Below, piece after piece: positions 6,733-15,587 of a stretch of DNA of 38,226 bases. Below the pieces are notes generated by a model that searched no databases, was not told where the DNA came from, and worked only from the letters and a program-made list of their open reading frames with translations. The position numbers were made by a program, and so were the translations under genes. Numbering within the stretch: position 1 is the stretch's first letter; each line of letters starts with the position of its first letter. The stretch is from Oscillospiraceae bacterium. GTDB lineage: Bacteria; Bacillota; Clostridia; Oscillospirales; Acutalibacteraceae. Location: positions 1 to 38,226 of the forward strand of contig SVPI01000019.1 of NCBI GenBank assembly GCA_015065935.1, read 5' to 3'.

Positions 6733-7608
6733 ATGAGCTGTAAAAGCCAATGTATTGTTGCCCTTGATATGGGCGGAACATACATAAAATATGGTCTTGT
6801 TGATGATAATCTTTCGGTTTTATGCGACGGCAGCGTTCCTGCCGATTCGCATGACAGCCGCGAGGTTCTGCTTGACCGACTTAGTGAGGCCATAGCCAAA
6901 GGTCTTAAAGCCGCAAAGGATAACGGCCTTTTTGTTCGCGGTATTGCTATAAGCACACCCGGTCCCTTTGATTATGCGGCAGGTGTAAGCCATATGGTAG
7001 GTAAATATGATGAAATTTACGACATTGACCTAAGAAGCGAATTTCGCCGCCGCGCAGATTTGCCCTGCGACCTGCCTATAGAATTTATGCAGGATGCGGC
7101 CGCCTTTTTAAAGGGCGAACATGAAATAGGTGCCGCAAAGGGCTATAAAAACTGTATGTGCGTAACCCTCGGTACCGGCACAGGCTATGCCTGCATTATT
7201 GAAAATGAGCTTTTGCTAAACGAGCGCAAGGGTCCTTACTATGTTCTTGCAAGGCAACCCTATAAAAACACAGGCAAACTTATTGAGGAAATTGTTTCGG
7301 GCGTTGCTATTAAAAAAACCTATGGTATGGATGCCAAAACCTTGGCCCAAAAGGCAAAAAGCGGTGATAATGATGCAATAAACGCCTATTTTTACCTTGG
7401 AAAGGTACTTGGCGAAGCGCTTTTAGAGGTTGCTGAAATCAAAAAGGTAAACTGCCTTGTTATTGGCGGCCAGATTTCAAGGGATTTTGATTTGCTTTAT
7501 GACGGAATTTTGACAGGACTCGGTAATTTAAGCGAAAATATTACAGTTGTTCCTGCAAAAAATCCTGCAAATGCCGCCCTTATCGGCGCTGCTGTGACCC
7601 TGTTTTAA
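6733..7608 (+). CDS. ROK-family sugar kinase-like protein
   Basis: A 291-residue ROK (repressor, ORF, kinase) protein without an N-terminal DNA-binding domain, so a kinase rather than a repressor. The phosphate-binding 'LDMGGTYIKYGLVDD' is at 11-25, the catalytic aspartate is D121 in 'MQDAAAFLKGE', and the second glycine-rich loop is 'LGTGTGY' near 136-142. The CxCGxxGC zinc motif of glucokinases and N-acetylmannosamine kinases is missing; the corresponding region reads 'YYVLARQPYKNTGKLIEEI'. It probably phosphorylates the sugar handled by the operon. Start with AGGAGGCGC about 14 bp after the isomerase gene, so co-transcribed. Confidence 0.85.
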   Translation: MSCKSQCIVALDMGGTYIKYGLVDDNLSVLCDGSVPADSHDSREVLLDRLSEAIAKGLKAAKDNGLFVRGIAISTPGPFDYAAGVSHMVGKYDEIYDIDLRSEFRRRADLPCDLPIEFMQDAAAFLKGEHEIGAAKGYKNCMCVTLGTGTGYACIIENELLLNERKGPYYVLARQPYKNTGKLIEEIVSGVAIKKTYGMDAKTLAQKAKSGDNDAINAYFYLGKVLGEALLEVAEIKKVNCLVIGGQISRDFDLLYDGILTGLGNLSENITVVPAKNPANAALIGAAVTLF

Positions 7609-7635
7609 ACCTTTTAGTGAAAGGAATTTTTTACT

Positions 7636-9528
7636 ATGAAAAACAAAAAGTTGCTATTCTTCTTTAGTGATGACAAGTGTACCAATTGCACCACTGTCAT
7701 TCCGACACTTAAAAAAATTGCCGATGAATTTGATTTGGATTTTGAATCCTACATCTGCTCCCGCCCCAACTCCTGGCAAGGCAAGGTTTTCCCTGCCCTT
7801 GGAAACGGTCACATTCAGTCCTTTTATTACCTTGCAAACTTTTATGATGAAATTCTTTATTGCAGTATTTCATCCTACGGCTCCTTCCAGTTCCGCCGCG
7901 AGGTTTTAGCCTTTGGCGGTAAGGTTCTATCGGCCAGAAGCAACGATGAAATTATTGAGTTTTACGAGGATGTTTATAAGTTCTTCGGCAAAGCTCTGCC
8001 CGAAAGCGTTATCGTTATGCCGGCAAAGAAAGATGGTAAGGACTATTTCACTCCCTTCTGCTATCCCGATGTTGTTTCAAATGAAGGCATTGGTATTGAT
8101 GAGAACATTTGGGACGCTAAAAAGGATTACCTTAAAGCAAAGGGTGTAACAAAGGTTAAGAGCCTTTACTGCGATATTGATGGCGCCGAGGCTATTGACT
8201 TTGTTCGCGAAAACGACAGCTACGGCAGTATTACAAAACGTATTGCCGACCGCCACATTGACTCGGTTAAGCAATTCGCATTCATTAATGCCGAGGGTCT
8301 TTTCCGTTGGCAAACCCATTTTATGCTCAACAATATTGTTGTTTTATATGAAGAGCGCGAATGGGAAGCATTTATGCCTACTCTTTCAGAATATACCGAA
8401 AAAATTGGAAACCGAGTTTTAATCGGCAACCAGGTTGTTTATGCAAAGGAATATGGCGTTGTAAGAGACTGGGATAATGTTATTGCCGAAATGGGCAAAT
8501 ATAATATGATTTTAAATCTTGTTGGTGTTAACCCCAGAATTGGATTTAACATTCAAACCAGCAAAAAACTTCCCCTAGACTGGCTTGAGGATGAAAGCGT
8601 TAGCACACCTTGGGATGATGAATATTCCGATGAGTATTTAACCGAGCGACTTGAAAAGGGCGACATTCCTGTTTGCTTCCTGCTTTATGCTTCCGATTTA
8701 GGCCATCTCCCTGGTCTTCCAAACTTTATAAATATGTGTTGCCTTGACGGAATGAAGGCAGGTATTGCTTTCCCGTCAAGCTGGTACAAATATAACCCCG
8801 AAATTCTTGAGCAGCTTTACATTCCCCTGGAACAAGGCGGCTGCTGCCCCAACCTTGAACCCCTTGTTTGCAGCGTTGGCACAGCCGTTGCAACCGAAGC
8901 CGAAGGCTTTATTGCTCCTGAAATGCTCACAAGCCTTATTAACACGGCAATGGATGAAATTAAAGATGCCGTCGGCGAAAGGCGCCTGCCACGCGGTTAT
9001 TACCCCTTCCAGGATTCAACCCCCTATTACGTTGAAGAAAGCGGCGTTCCCCAATACGATGCCGTTTCAAAGGTAGGATTTGAATACTACATTACATATT
9101 TACACTACACACAACCCGCCGCCATTCAGTATCAAAAGAACGGTATGACGGTGCTTCGCCAGCAAACACACCAGTGGTTCCCAGGTTATGGCGACGTTAT
9201 GACAAGACTTCTTGAATGGGAAGAGCGTACCATTGAAAACCAGAACAAGCGTCTTAAAGGCCAAAAGGTTGATAATATGGTTGACTGGGTTATTATGGCG
9301 TTTGACACCCCATTCTATGGCCTTACCCCTAACTGCTATGGCGAATCCGAGGCTTCAAAGGGTCTTTGGAACACAAATGTTGGTATGGAGCGCCTTTATA
9401 AAGCAATGCAGTACGTTCGCCGCACAGGTGGTAAAGAAGGCAGATTATTCCTTGTTAAGCCTCACGAGCTTTATCGCTTTGCTAAAATTGCTCAAGAAAA
9501 AGGCTTGATAACCCCTGAAGAAAAATAA
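7636..9528 (+). CDS. Protein of unknown function, 630 residues, N-terminal CxxC
   Basis: I do not recognise this family. The first ~40 residues look like the start of a thioredoxin-type fold: 'KLLFFFSDDKCTNCTTVIP' has a C-x-x-C pair followed by a helix 'TLKKIADEFDLDFESYI'. The rest is a soluble, aromatic-rich alpha/beta protein with clustered cysteines ('NMCCLDGMKAG', 'EQGGCCPNLEPLVCS') and conserved-looking polar segments ('QQTHQWFPGYGDVM', 'NCYGESEASKGLWNTNVG'). No signal peptide or membrane segment is visible. Its position between a ROK kinase and a DJ-1 protein, with short spacing and an AAAGGAA site, ties it to the same pathway. It could be an isomerase, epimerase, lyase or hydrolase acting on a sugar; nothing in the sequence settles this. 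Confidence 0.6.
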   Translation: MKNKKLLFFFSDDKCTNCTTVIPTLKKIADEFDLDFESYICSRPNSWQGKVFPALGNGHIQSFYYLANFYDEILYCSISSYGSFQFRREVLAFGGKVLSARSNDEIIEFYEDVYKFFGKALPESVIVMPAKKDGKDYFTPFCYPDVVSNEGIGIDENIWDAKKDYLKAKGVTKVKSLYCDIDGAEAIDFVRENDSYGSITKRIADRHIDSVKQFAFINAEGLFRWQTHFMLNNIVVLYEEREWEAFMPTLSEYTEKIGNRVLIGNQVVYAKEYGVVRDWDNVIAEMGKYNMILNLVGVNPRIGFNIQTSKKLPLDWLEDESVSTPWDDEYSDEYLTERLEKGDIPVCFLLYASDLGHLPGLPNFINMCCLDGMKAGIAFPSSWYKYNPEILEQLYIPLEQGGCCPNLEPLVCSVGTAVATEAEGFIAPEMLTSLINTAMDEIKDAVGERRLPRGYYPFQDSTPYYVEESGVPQYDAVSKVGFEYYITYLHYTQPAAIQYQKNGMTVLRQQTHQWFPGYGDVMTRLLEWEERTIENQNKRLKGQKVDNMVDWVIMAFDTPFYGLTPNCYGESEASKGLWNTNVGMERLYKAMQYVRRTGGKEGRLFLVKPHELYRFAKIAQEKGLITPEEK

Positions 9529-9545
9529 TAGATAGGTGAAGTAAA

Positions 9546-10049
9546 ATGAAAAAGATTTTGTTTATTTCAGGCGATAACTGCGATGATTCCGAAATTCAGT
9601 ATCCCCTTTTTCGCCTTTTTGAAGAGGGTTATACCGTTTCCATCGCCGCAAAAGAAAAAAAGCCCATTTCGGCTAAGCATTATTTAAAAGTTGACGTTGA
9701 TTTAACGATTGATGAAATTTGCGCAAGTGATTATGATGCGCTCCTGCTTCCCGGTGGTATGGCACCTGAAAAGTTGCGCCAAATCCCAAAGGTTTTAGAG
9801 ATTGTTAATGTTTTCTTTAATGAGAACAAGCCAATTGCATCAATTTGCCACGGACAACAAATTCTCATTTCCGCAAAAATTTTAAATGGCAAAAAAGCCA
9901 CTTGTTACCCCGGAATTCGCGATGACCTGATTAACGCAGGTGCGAATTACGTTAACGAACAAGTTGTGGTCGACGGAAATCTCGTAACCTCCCGCAGACC
10001 CGAAGACCTCCCCTACTTTATGAGAGAGTTTGTAAAACTTTTAGGCTAA
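9546..10049 (+). CDS. DJ-1/PfpI-family protein
   Basis: A 167-residue single-domain protein of the DJ-1/PfpI superfamily. The nucleophile elbow is 'SICHGQQIL' with C101 and H102, and the conserved 'ALLLPGGMAPEKLR' near 65-78 carries the oxyanion loop. The tail 'VTSRRPEDLPYFMREFVKLL' is typical of YhbO/PfpI-like members. Family members act as glyoxalases, deglycases of sugar-derived adducts, or amidases and proteases. A place at the end of a sugar-phosphate operon favours removal of reactive carbonyl by-products, but this is inference. It is followed by a strong bidirectional terminator. Confidence 0.87.
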   Translation: MKKILFISGDNCDDSEIQYPLFRLFEEGYTVSIAAKEKKPISAKHYLKVDVDLTIDEICASDYDALLLPGGMAPEKLRQIPKVLEIVNVFFNENKPIASICHGQQILISAKILNGKKATCYPGIRDDLINAGANYVNEQVVVDGNLVTSRRPEDLPYFMREFVKLLG

Positions 10050-10053
10050 AATT

Positions 10054-10088
10054 AAAAGGTATCCGAGAAAATCTCGGATACCTTTTTT
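10054..10088. terminator. Bidirectional terminator between the DJ-1 and nitrilase-GDPD genes
   Basis: A perfect 15-bp stem (GGTATCCGAGA and its complement, with A/T arms) and a 3-base loop, flanked by A on one side and T on the other. It serves both convergent genes. Confidence 0.92.
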
Positions 10089-11685
10089 ATTCTTCTATTG
10101 CTTTAGAAACCAAATTATAATCGTTTGTAAGAACAGTGTCCATACCCATTTTAAGAAACTCTTTAGCCTCACTCACATCATCAGACCAAAAGACATTGCA
10201 AATAATTCCGTGTTTATGGGCTTTATCTATCATTTCCTGGTTAAAATAGGGCTTGAAAAACTGCACCTTTTGGGCACCTAAATCAATTGCTCTGTTAACA
10301 ATTCCCCAATTTCTATTAAAATCGTGTCCAACACAAATGGGAATATCGGGCGCATATTCTTTAAACTGCTTAATGTGTAAATCGGGCTCCAGCATAAAAT
10401 AAACGTGGCGCTGACAGTCATATTTTCGAACCAAAGCAACAATCTTTTCCATTGCCTCTTTCGGATATTCTTCCTCAAAGGATAGGGGCTTAATGTGAAC
10501 ATTCATTATAACCTGACCGGCAAATTTTTTAAGAATATCTTCAAAAAGAACAATTTTAAGTCCCTTAAACTTTTCGCCGAATTTTATTCCAAAATCAAGT
10601 TTTTTGAGTTCCTCTAAAGTATGCTCAAAAATTTTGCCCTCACCTGTGCTAACCCTTTCCAGAGTGCAATCGTGGCAGGAAACAATCTCGCCATCCTTGG
10701 TGGGCCAAAGGTCGAATTCAATCTCCTGCGCGCCGAGGGCAACAGCCGCGCCAAAGGCAGGCATACTGTTTTCGGGAGCGATGGTGCTAAAACCTCTATG
10801 AGCACAAATTCTTGGGTATTTCATAATACTATCAAACTGCGCAATCGAGGGCCCTGCGGGGCGGTATTTCCATGGTCTGCGACCCGCCTCAATATACTCA
10901 TAATGGGCGGCAGGCGGGTTGCCAAAGCCTGCAGGTTTGTAATATTTTTTATTTGGGTCAATATCAACAGTTTCAATACCAACGCGGCTTTTCATATCCA
11001 AAAGTATTTTACCATCGGGCGCCACAACACAGCTTCCGCCGCCAATATCGCTTTCCTCCGCCATACTAACCGATGCCCTTACAACATAGGCGTTACAGTT
11101 ATATGCACAAAAGCTGTTCATCGTATTAAGCGCGCTTTGCATATCGCTTCGCTGATGAGAACAGCCGATAATAATATCCGGCTTCATTCTTGCGATGGTG
11201 GGAAAAGCCTCATAAAAATAAAAATCGTAACAGGTTAAAAAGCAGTATCTTATTCCATCTATCTCAATGAGCGTGGGTGTGGAATGCTCGTATGTATAGT
11301 CGCTCACAATTCCGAATTTCTCCACCTCTCCGGGTGTTAGATGCTGCTTATCATATTTTCCAACAAGCTCTCCGTCTCGGTTAATGGCAAAAGTAGTGTT
11401 ATAAAAACCTTTATCCCTCTTATCGTGCGAATTGAAGAAAACAACGGCATTACAGCGCTTTGCCGTCTCGCGCGCCTTCTTAATTAGCGGACCAAAAAAT
11501 CTTTCATAACTTAATTCCAACTCTTTTTTTGAGTGTGCCATACAAGGAGTTGCGGAGCTTTCGGGGAAAACGATTAAATCCATAGATTCATCGCACTTAT
11601 CAAAGGCTTCAATTTCCCATTTGAAATATTCTTCTGACTGCGAATAGTCAACCGAATAGGGTGGCTGAACAATACAAACCTTCAT
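10087..11685 (-). CDS. Carbon-nitrogen hydrolase fused to glycerophosphodiester phosphodiesterase
   Basis: A 532-residue fusion. Residues 1-280 are a nitrilase-superfamily amidohydrolase with the Glu-Lys-Cys triad at E42 ('VFPESS'), K113 ('GKYDKQHLTPGE') and C152 ('FLTCYDFYF'). Residues ~290-532 are a glycerophosphodiester phosphodiesterase: 'ICAHRGFSTIAPENS' gives H296, R297 and E305, and 'EIEFDLWPTKDG' plus 'SCHDCTLE' gives E323, D325 and H338. All key residues of both enzymes are present, so both halves look active. No signal peptide, hence cytoplasmic. One protein could split both an amide bond and the phosphodiester of a glycerophospho-compound such as a deacylated N-acyl-ethanolamine lipid; this is speculation. 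It converges on the sugar operon and has its own promoter. Confidence 0.88.
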   Translation of the reverse strand: MKVCIVQPPYSVDYSQSEEYFKWEIEAFDKCDESMDLIVFPESSATPCMAHSKKELELSYERFFGPLIKKARETAKRCNAVVFFNSHDKRDKGFYNTTFAINRDGELVGKYDKQHLTPGEVEKFGIVSDYTYEHSTPTLIEIDGIRYCFLTCYDFYFYEAFPTIARMKPDIIIGCSHQRSDMQSALNTMNSFCAYNCNAYVVRASVSMAEESDIGGGSCVVAPDGKILLDMKSRVGIETVDIDPNKKYYKPAGFGNPPAAHYEYIEAGRRPWKYRPAGPSIAQFDSIMKYPRICAHRGFSTIAPENSMPAFGAAVALGAQEIEFDLWPTKDGEIVSCHDCTLERVSTGEGKIFEHTLEELKKLDFGIKFGEKFKGLKIVLFEDILKKFAGQVIMNVHIKPLSFEEEYPKEAMEKIVALVRKYDCQRHVYFMLEPDLHIKQFKEYAPDIPICVGHDFNRNWGIVNRAIDLGAQKVQFFKPYFNQEMIDKAHKHGIICNVFWSDDVSEAKEFLKMGMDTVLTNDYNLVSKAIEE

Positions 11686-11716
11686 TTTTAACCCGCCTTT
11701 TATGGTGTTTTTTTCA

Positions 11717-11722
11717 ATTATA
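11717..11722 (-). promoter_or_regulatory. -10 box of the nitrilase-GDPD gene
   Basis: On the minus strand TATAAT lies 32 bases before the ATG. The -35 at 17 bp (TTTTAA) is poor, so this call is moderate. The ribosome binding site is AAAGGCGGG. Confidence 0.45.
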
Positions 11723-11764
11723 CACCCTTTAATAGTTTTTTAAAAGTAATTTTTGCAAATTTCC

Positions 11765-11793
11765 TTGCATTTTTGAAGATAAAGTGATAGAAT
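11765..11793 (+). promoter_or_regulatory. Promoter of the T-box-pheST transcript
   Basis: TTGCAT at 11765-11770 and TAGAAT at 11788-11793 with a 17-bp spacer. Transcription would start near 11800, just at the beginning of the T-box leader. Confidence 0.7.
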
Positions 11794-11799
11794 AAATGA

Positions 11800-12061
11800 G
11801 TATAATGGCTGTGAGAAAGAAAAGTAAGTTTTTACACCCCTTTCAGAGAGACCGCGCCTTGGCTGTGAGTGTGGTTATGGAAGAAAAAACCGAAGTTCCC
11901 TTTTGAGCCGCAATGCCGAACAGTTTTTAAGTAAGCGTTGCCGCCTTGGCCCCGTTAAAGGTCAACAGAGTGTTTGCTTATGTTTTAACCGCAAAAAATT
12001 GGGTGGTACCGCGGAGTTAGTTCTACTTCGTCCCTTTTGTTTTAAGGGACGGAGTTTATTT
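11800..12061 (+). promoter_or_regulatory. T-box riboswitch leader, phenylalanine-specific
   Basis: The highly conserved T-box sequence GGGTGGTACCGCG lies at 12001-12013. The stem I region starts near 11805. The specifier loop around 11890-11905 reads GAAGTTCCC, with TTC (Phe codon) at 11896-11898, matching the downstream phenylalanyl-tRNA synthetase genes. The terminator is a 12-bp stem at 12025-12055 followed by T-rich sequence; the T-box bases are placed to form the competing antiterminator. Uncharged tRNA-Phe bound at the specifier and the T-box bulge would allow readthrough into pheS. The leader fills the 390 bases between the divergent genes. Confidence 0.93.
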
Positions 12062-12077
12062 ATTTTTGGAGGTTTTT

Positions 12078-13097
12078 ATGAAAACTAAACTTGAAGCAAT
12101 TAAAAACGCCGCTATGGAGGAAATCAAGACTATAAATACCCCTGCGGCAATGGAAGAGTTCCGTGTTAAATATTTAGGTAAGAAAGGCGAACTCACCGCA
12201 ATTTTGAAAATGATGGGTTCCCTAACACCGGAAGAGCGCCCCATAATGGGTCAGCTTGCAAATGAGGTAAGAAGCGCCATTGATGCTCTTATTACCGAGA
12301 AATCTGCCGACATTAAAAATGCAGAAAAGATTAAGAAAATGAAGGAAGAAACCCTTGATATTACCCTACCTGGTGTTAAAAAAGAAATCGGCAAGCTTCA
12401 TCCCATTAACACAGTTCTTGATGATATGATTGATATTTTCCAGAGCATGGGCTTTGATGTTGTTGACGGTCCCGAGGTTGAGACCGACCGCTATAATTTT
12501 GAGCTTTTAAACGTTCCTGCCGACCATCCCGCACGCGATATGCAGGATACCTTCTATTTGGCTGAAAATCTTTTGCTCCGCACACAGACCTCTGCAACAC
12601 AGATTAGAACTATGGAGCAGCGTAAGCCCCCTATCAGAATGATTTGCCCCGGCCGCGTTTTCCGCGCCGACGAGGTTGACGCAACCCACTCCCCTGTTTT
12701 CCACCAGGTTGAGGGTCTTGTTGTTGATGAAGGAATTACAATGTGCGATTTAAAGGGCGTTTTAGAGCAGTTTGCTCACGAAATTTACGGCCCCGAAACC
12801 AAGGTTAAATTCCGCCCCTCCTTCTTCCCCTTTACCGAGCCCAGCGTTGAGGTTGACGTTAGCTGCTCTGAGTGCGGCGGAAAGGGCTGCCGCGTTTGCA
12901 AGGGAAGCGGCTGGATTGAAATTCTCGGCGCAGGAATGGTTCATCCGAAGGTTCTTGCAGGCTGTGGAATTGACCCCGAAAAATATTCAGGCTTTGCCTT
13001 TGGTATCGGTCTTGACCGTTTAACCACCACCCGCTATAAAATCAGCGATATCCGCTTATTATTTGAAAATGACAAGCGCTTCTTAAAGCAGTTTTAG
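12078..13097 (+). CDS. pheS: Phenylalanyl-tRNA synthetase alpha subunit
   Basis: A 339-residue class II aminoacyl-tRNA synthetase subunit that forms the alpha2-beta2 enzyme charging tRNA-Phe. The N-terminal ~90 residues are the tRNA-binding coiled coil. The catalytic domain follows, with '[20 protein letters not shown]', '[12 protein letters not shown]', motif 2 near '[20 protein letters not shown]', '[17 protein letters not shown]' and motif 3 '[13 protein letters not shown]'. It has an extra CxxC...CxxC pair ('[16 protein letters not shown]'), which occurs in many PheS proteins. I took the ATG at 12078 after GGAGG rather than the TTG at 12066. It is controlled by the T-box leader and co-transcribed with pheT 25 bp downstream. 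Confidence 0.97.
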   Translation: MKTKLEAIKNAAMEEIKTINTPAAMEEFRVKYLGKKGELTAILKMMGSLTPEERPIMGQLANEVRSAIDALITEKSADIKNAEKIKKMKEETLDITLPGVKKEIGKLHPINTVLDDMIDIFQSMGFDVVDGPEVETDRYNFELLNVPADHPARDMQDTFYLAENLLLRTQTSATQIRTMEQRKPPIRMICPGRVFRADEVDATHSPVFHQVEGLVVDEGITMCDLKGVLEQFAHEIYGPETKVKFRPSFFPFTEPSVEVDVSCSECGGKGCRVCKGSGWIEILGAGMVHPKVLAGCGIDPEKYSGFAFGIGLDRLTTTRYKISDIRLLFENDKRFLKQF

Positions 13098-13122
13098 TTA
13101 ACACGAAGGAGAACTAAACATT

Positions 13123-15513
13123 ATGAAAATTTCACTGGAACAATTAAAATATTATGTTGACATTCCCGTTGATGTTAACACCCTTTGCGACAAAATGGTT
13201 ATGGCAGGCTTTGAGGTTGAGGAAATTATCAACCTTGCCGACACAATGCAGAATGTTGTTGCCGCAAAAATTCTTAAAATTACCCCCCACGAAAATTCCG
13301 ACCATTTGCAGATTTGCCAAATGGATGTTGGCGCCGCAGAGCCTGTTCAGATTGTAACAGGTGCTGATAATGTTTTTGAGGGCGCTTTGGTTCCCGCCGC
13401 GCTTCACGATTCTCATTTGCCTAACGGTATGCATATTAAAAAGGGCAAACTTCGCGGAGTAGAATCAAACGGAATGCTGTGCTCAGGCGAGGAGCTTTGC
13501 CTAACAGATGCCGATTATGAAGGTGCTGGTGTAAACGGAATTCTCATTTTAAAGGATGAGCATCCCGCAGGCACCGATATGCGCGAAATTCTGCACCTTA
13601 ACGATTATATTATTGACTTTAAAATCACTGCAAACCGCCCCGACTGCAACTGCGTTTTAGGTGTTGCAAGAGAGGTTGGCGTTGTACTTGGCACACAGTT
13701 TAAGGCACCTGTTCCGAAATTTGAAACCTGCGGCGGCGACATTAACGATTACATCAGTGTTGACGTTAAGAACTACGACCTTTGCCCCCGCTATATCGGT
13801 AGATTTGTTAAGAATTTAAAGATTAAGGAATCTCCCGATTGGCTCAAGCGCTGCATTAAGGCATCGGGAATGCGCCCCATTAACAACATTGTTGATATTA
13901 CCAACTTTGTTATGCTTGAAACAGGTCAGCCTATGCACGCCTTTGATTATCGTGACATTAAAGGCGGCAAGATTATTGTAAGAAATGCAACCGATGGCGA
14001 AAAAATCACAACACTTGATGAAAAAGAGCACACTCTATCAAGCGAAATGCTGGTTATTGCCGATGCTGAAAACCCCTCCTGCCTTGCAGGTATTATGGGT
14101 GGTCTTAATAGTGAGATTAAGCCCGACACTGCCGATTTGTTCCTTGAATCTGCCAAATTTAAGCGCGACAATGTTCGCAGAACCGGCAGAACACTGGGTG
14201 TGCGCACCGAATCAAGCGGCCGTTTTGAACGCGGCACCGATATTATGAACACCGAATATGCAATGAACCGTGCTTTGCAGCTGATTTACGACCTTGATGC
14301 AGGTGATATTATTGACGGCACCATTGATAAAAACGCCGGGCTTCCCGATGAGCGCGTTTTAACCGTTGATGCAAACCGCATAAATGCACTTTTAGGCGTC
14401 CAGATTCCTTTTGAAACAATGGTTACCATTTTAAACAGCCTTACCATTGAAACAGTTCTTAATGGCGACACCTTAACCTGCAAAATACCCTCCCACCGTG
14501 ATGATATTGAGGGTATGGCAGATTTAGCCGAAGAGGTTATGCGAATTTATGGCTATGACCATATTGTAGGCACTGCAATGAAGGGAAGCGTTGTTCGCGG
14601 CAAGCTTCTTCCCGAGCGCATTAAGGCAAACGCAATTAAGAAGCTTATGAATGCCCTTGGCGCTTATGAAATAACCACCTATTCCTTCATTTCCAGTAAG
14701 GCTATTGACACACTCAACCTTGCCGAAAATGATGAGCGCCGCAACGCTATTCGCCTAATTAACCCCCTTGGTGATGAATATTCGGTAATGCGCACACAGC
14801 TTATTACCTCAATGCTCACTGTACTTTCTACCAATATTAACCGCAAAAATGCAGGAGCAAGATTCTTTGAAATCAGCAAACGCTTTGTTCCAAAGAGCCT
14901 GCCTTTAACCGAACAACCCTTGGAAATTCCTACAATGTCTATAGGTATTTATGGTAGTGATGAGGATTTCTTTACCCTTAAGGGTATAATTGAGGAGCTT
15001 GTTTCCTCCTTTGATATGAAACCCGCCTTCGAGAGAAGCTCCGAGCCCTATCTCCACCCCGGCCGACAGGCTGCAGCTATGGCGAATGGCGAAGCAGTTG
15101 CTGTTTTCGGCGAGGTTCATCCCGATGTTGCCGCAAACTATGCTATTAACGACAAGGTTTATGTTGCCGAAATCCGCCTTGACCTGCTTTACAGTGCAGA
15201 GATTTCTCAAAAAATCTACAAAGCATTACCTAAATTCCCTGCAGTTACCAGAGACTTTGCAATGCTTTGCGACAAGGAAATTCTAGTTGGAACCCTTTGT
15301 GACACTGCCGAAAAGGCCGCAGGCAAGCTTTGCGAAGAGGTTAAGCTATTTGATGTTTACGAAGGCGCTCAAATCCCCGAAGGCAAAAAGAGTGTTGCAA
15401 TAAGCGTAACACTTCGTTCAAGTGAGGCAACCCTAACCGACAGCGAAATTGAAACGGTTTCAAATAAAATTATTTCAAAGCTTGAAGCCCTTGGAGCAGA
15501 GCTACGTAAATAA
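13123..15513 (+). CDS. pheT: Phenylalanyl-tRNA synthetase beta subunit
   Basis: A 796-residue beta subunit, full length for bacteria. Domains in order: the N-terminal part 'MKISLEQLKYYVDI', the tRNA-binding EMAP-like domain (about 40-155, 'GALVPAALHDSHLPNGMHIK'), the B3/B4 editing domain that hydrolyses Tyr-tRNA-Phe (about 210-390), the B5 domain (about 410-480), the catalytic-like core, and the C-terminal ferredoxin-fold anticodon-binding domain ('KFPAVTRDFAMLCDKE' onward). The GGAGAA site stands before the ATG. It shares the T-box transcript with pheS. No strong terminator follows; ireB has its own promoter. Confidence 0.97.
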   Translation: MKISLEQLKYYVDIPVDVNTLCDKMVMAGFEVEEIINLADTMQNVVAAKILKITPHENSDHLQICQMDVGAAEPVQIVTGADNVFEGALVPAALHDSHLPNGMHIKKGKLRGVESNGMLCSGEELCLTDADYEGAGVNGILILKDEHPAGTDMREILHLNDYIIDFKITANRPDCNCVLGVAREVGVVLGTQFKAPVPKFETCGGDINDYISVDVKNYDLCPRYIGRFVKNLKIKESPDWLKRCIKASGMRPINNIVDITNFVMLETGQPMHAFDYRDIKGGKIIVRNATDGEKITTLDEKEHTLSSEMLVIADAENPSCLAGIMGGLNSEIKPDTADLFLESAKFKRDNVRRTGRTLGVRTESSGRFERGTDIMNTEYAMNRALQLIYDLDAGDIIDGTIDKNAGLPDERVLTVDANRINALLGVQIPFETMVTILNSLTIETVLNGDTLTCKIPSHRDDIEGMADLAEEVMRIYGYDHIVGTAMKGSVVRGKLLPERIKANAIKKLMNALGAYEITTYSFISSKAIDTLNLAENDERRNAIRLINPLGDEYSVMRTQLITSMLTVLSTNINRKNAGARFFEISKRFVPKSLPLTEQPLEIPTMSIGIYGSDEDFFTLKGIIEELVSSFDMKPAFERSSEPYLHPGRQAAAMANGEAVAVFGEVHPDVAANYAINDKVYVAEIRLDLLYSAEISQKIYKALPKFPAVTRDFAMLCDKEILVGTLCDTAEKAAGKLCEEVKLFDVYEGAQIPEGKKSVAISVTLRSSEATLTDSEIETVSNKIISKLEALGAELRK

Positions 15514-15538
15514 ATTTTATAACTTTTATAAATTTTTC

Positions 15539-15567
15539 TTGTAGTTTACGGTAAAATAATATATTAT
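15539..15567 (+). promoter_or_regulatory. Promoter of ireB
   Basis: TTGTAG at 15539-15544 and TATTAT at 15562-15567, spacer 17 bp, about 20 bases before the ireB start. Confidence 0.55.
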
Positions 15568-15587
15568 GTAATAAAGAGGTGTTTGTT

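Noticed and set aside
10621-11238. 205-codon open frame on the plus strand
   Set aside because: It lies entirely opposite the nitrilase-GDPD gene, has no ribosome binding site and its composition is that of an antisense shadow.
11903-12088. 61-codon open frame across the T-box
   Set aside because: It covers the T-box core and terminator; the RNA signals explain the sequence and no start site is present.
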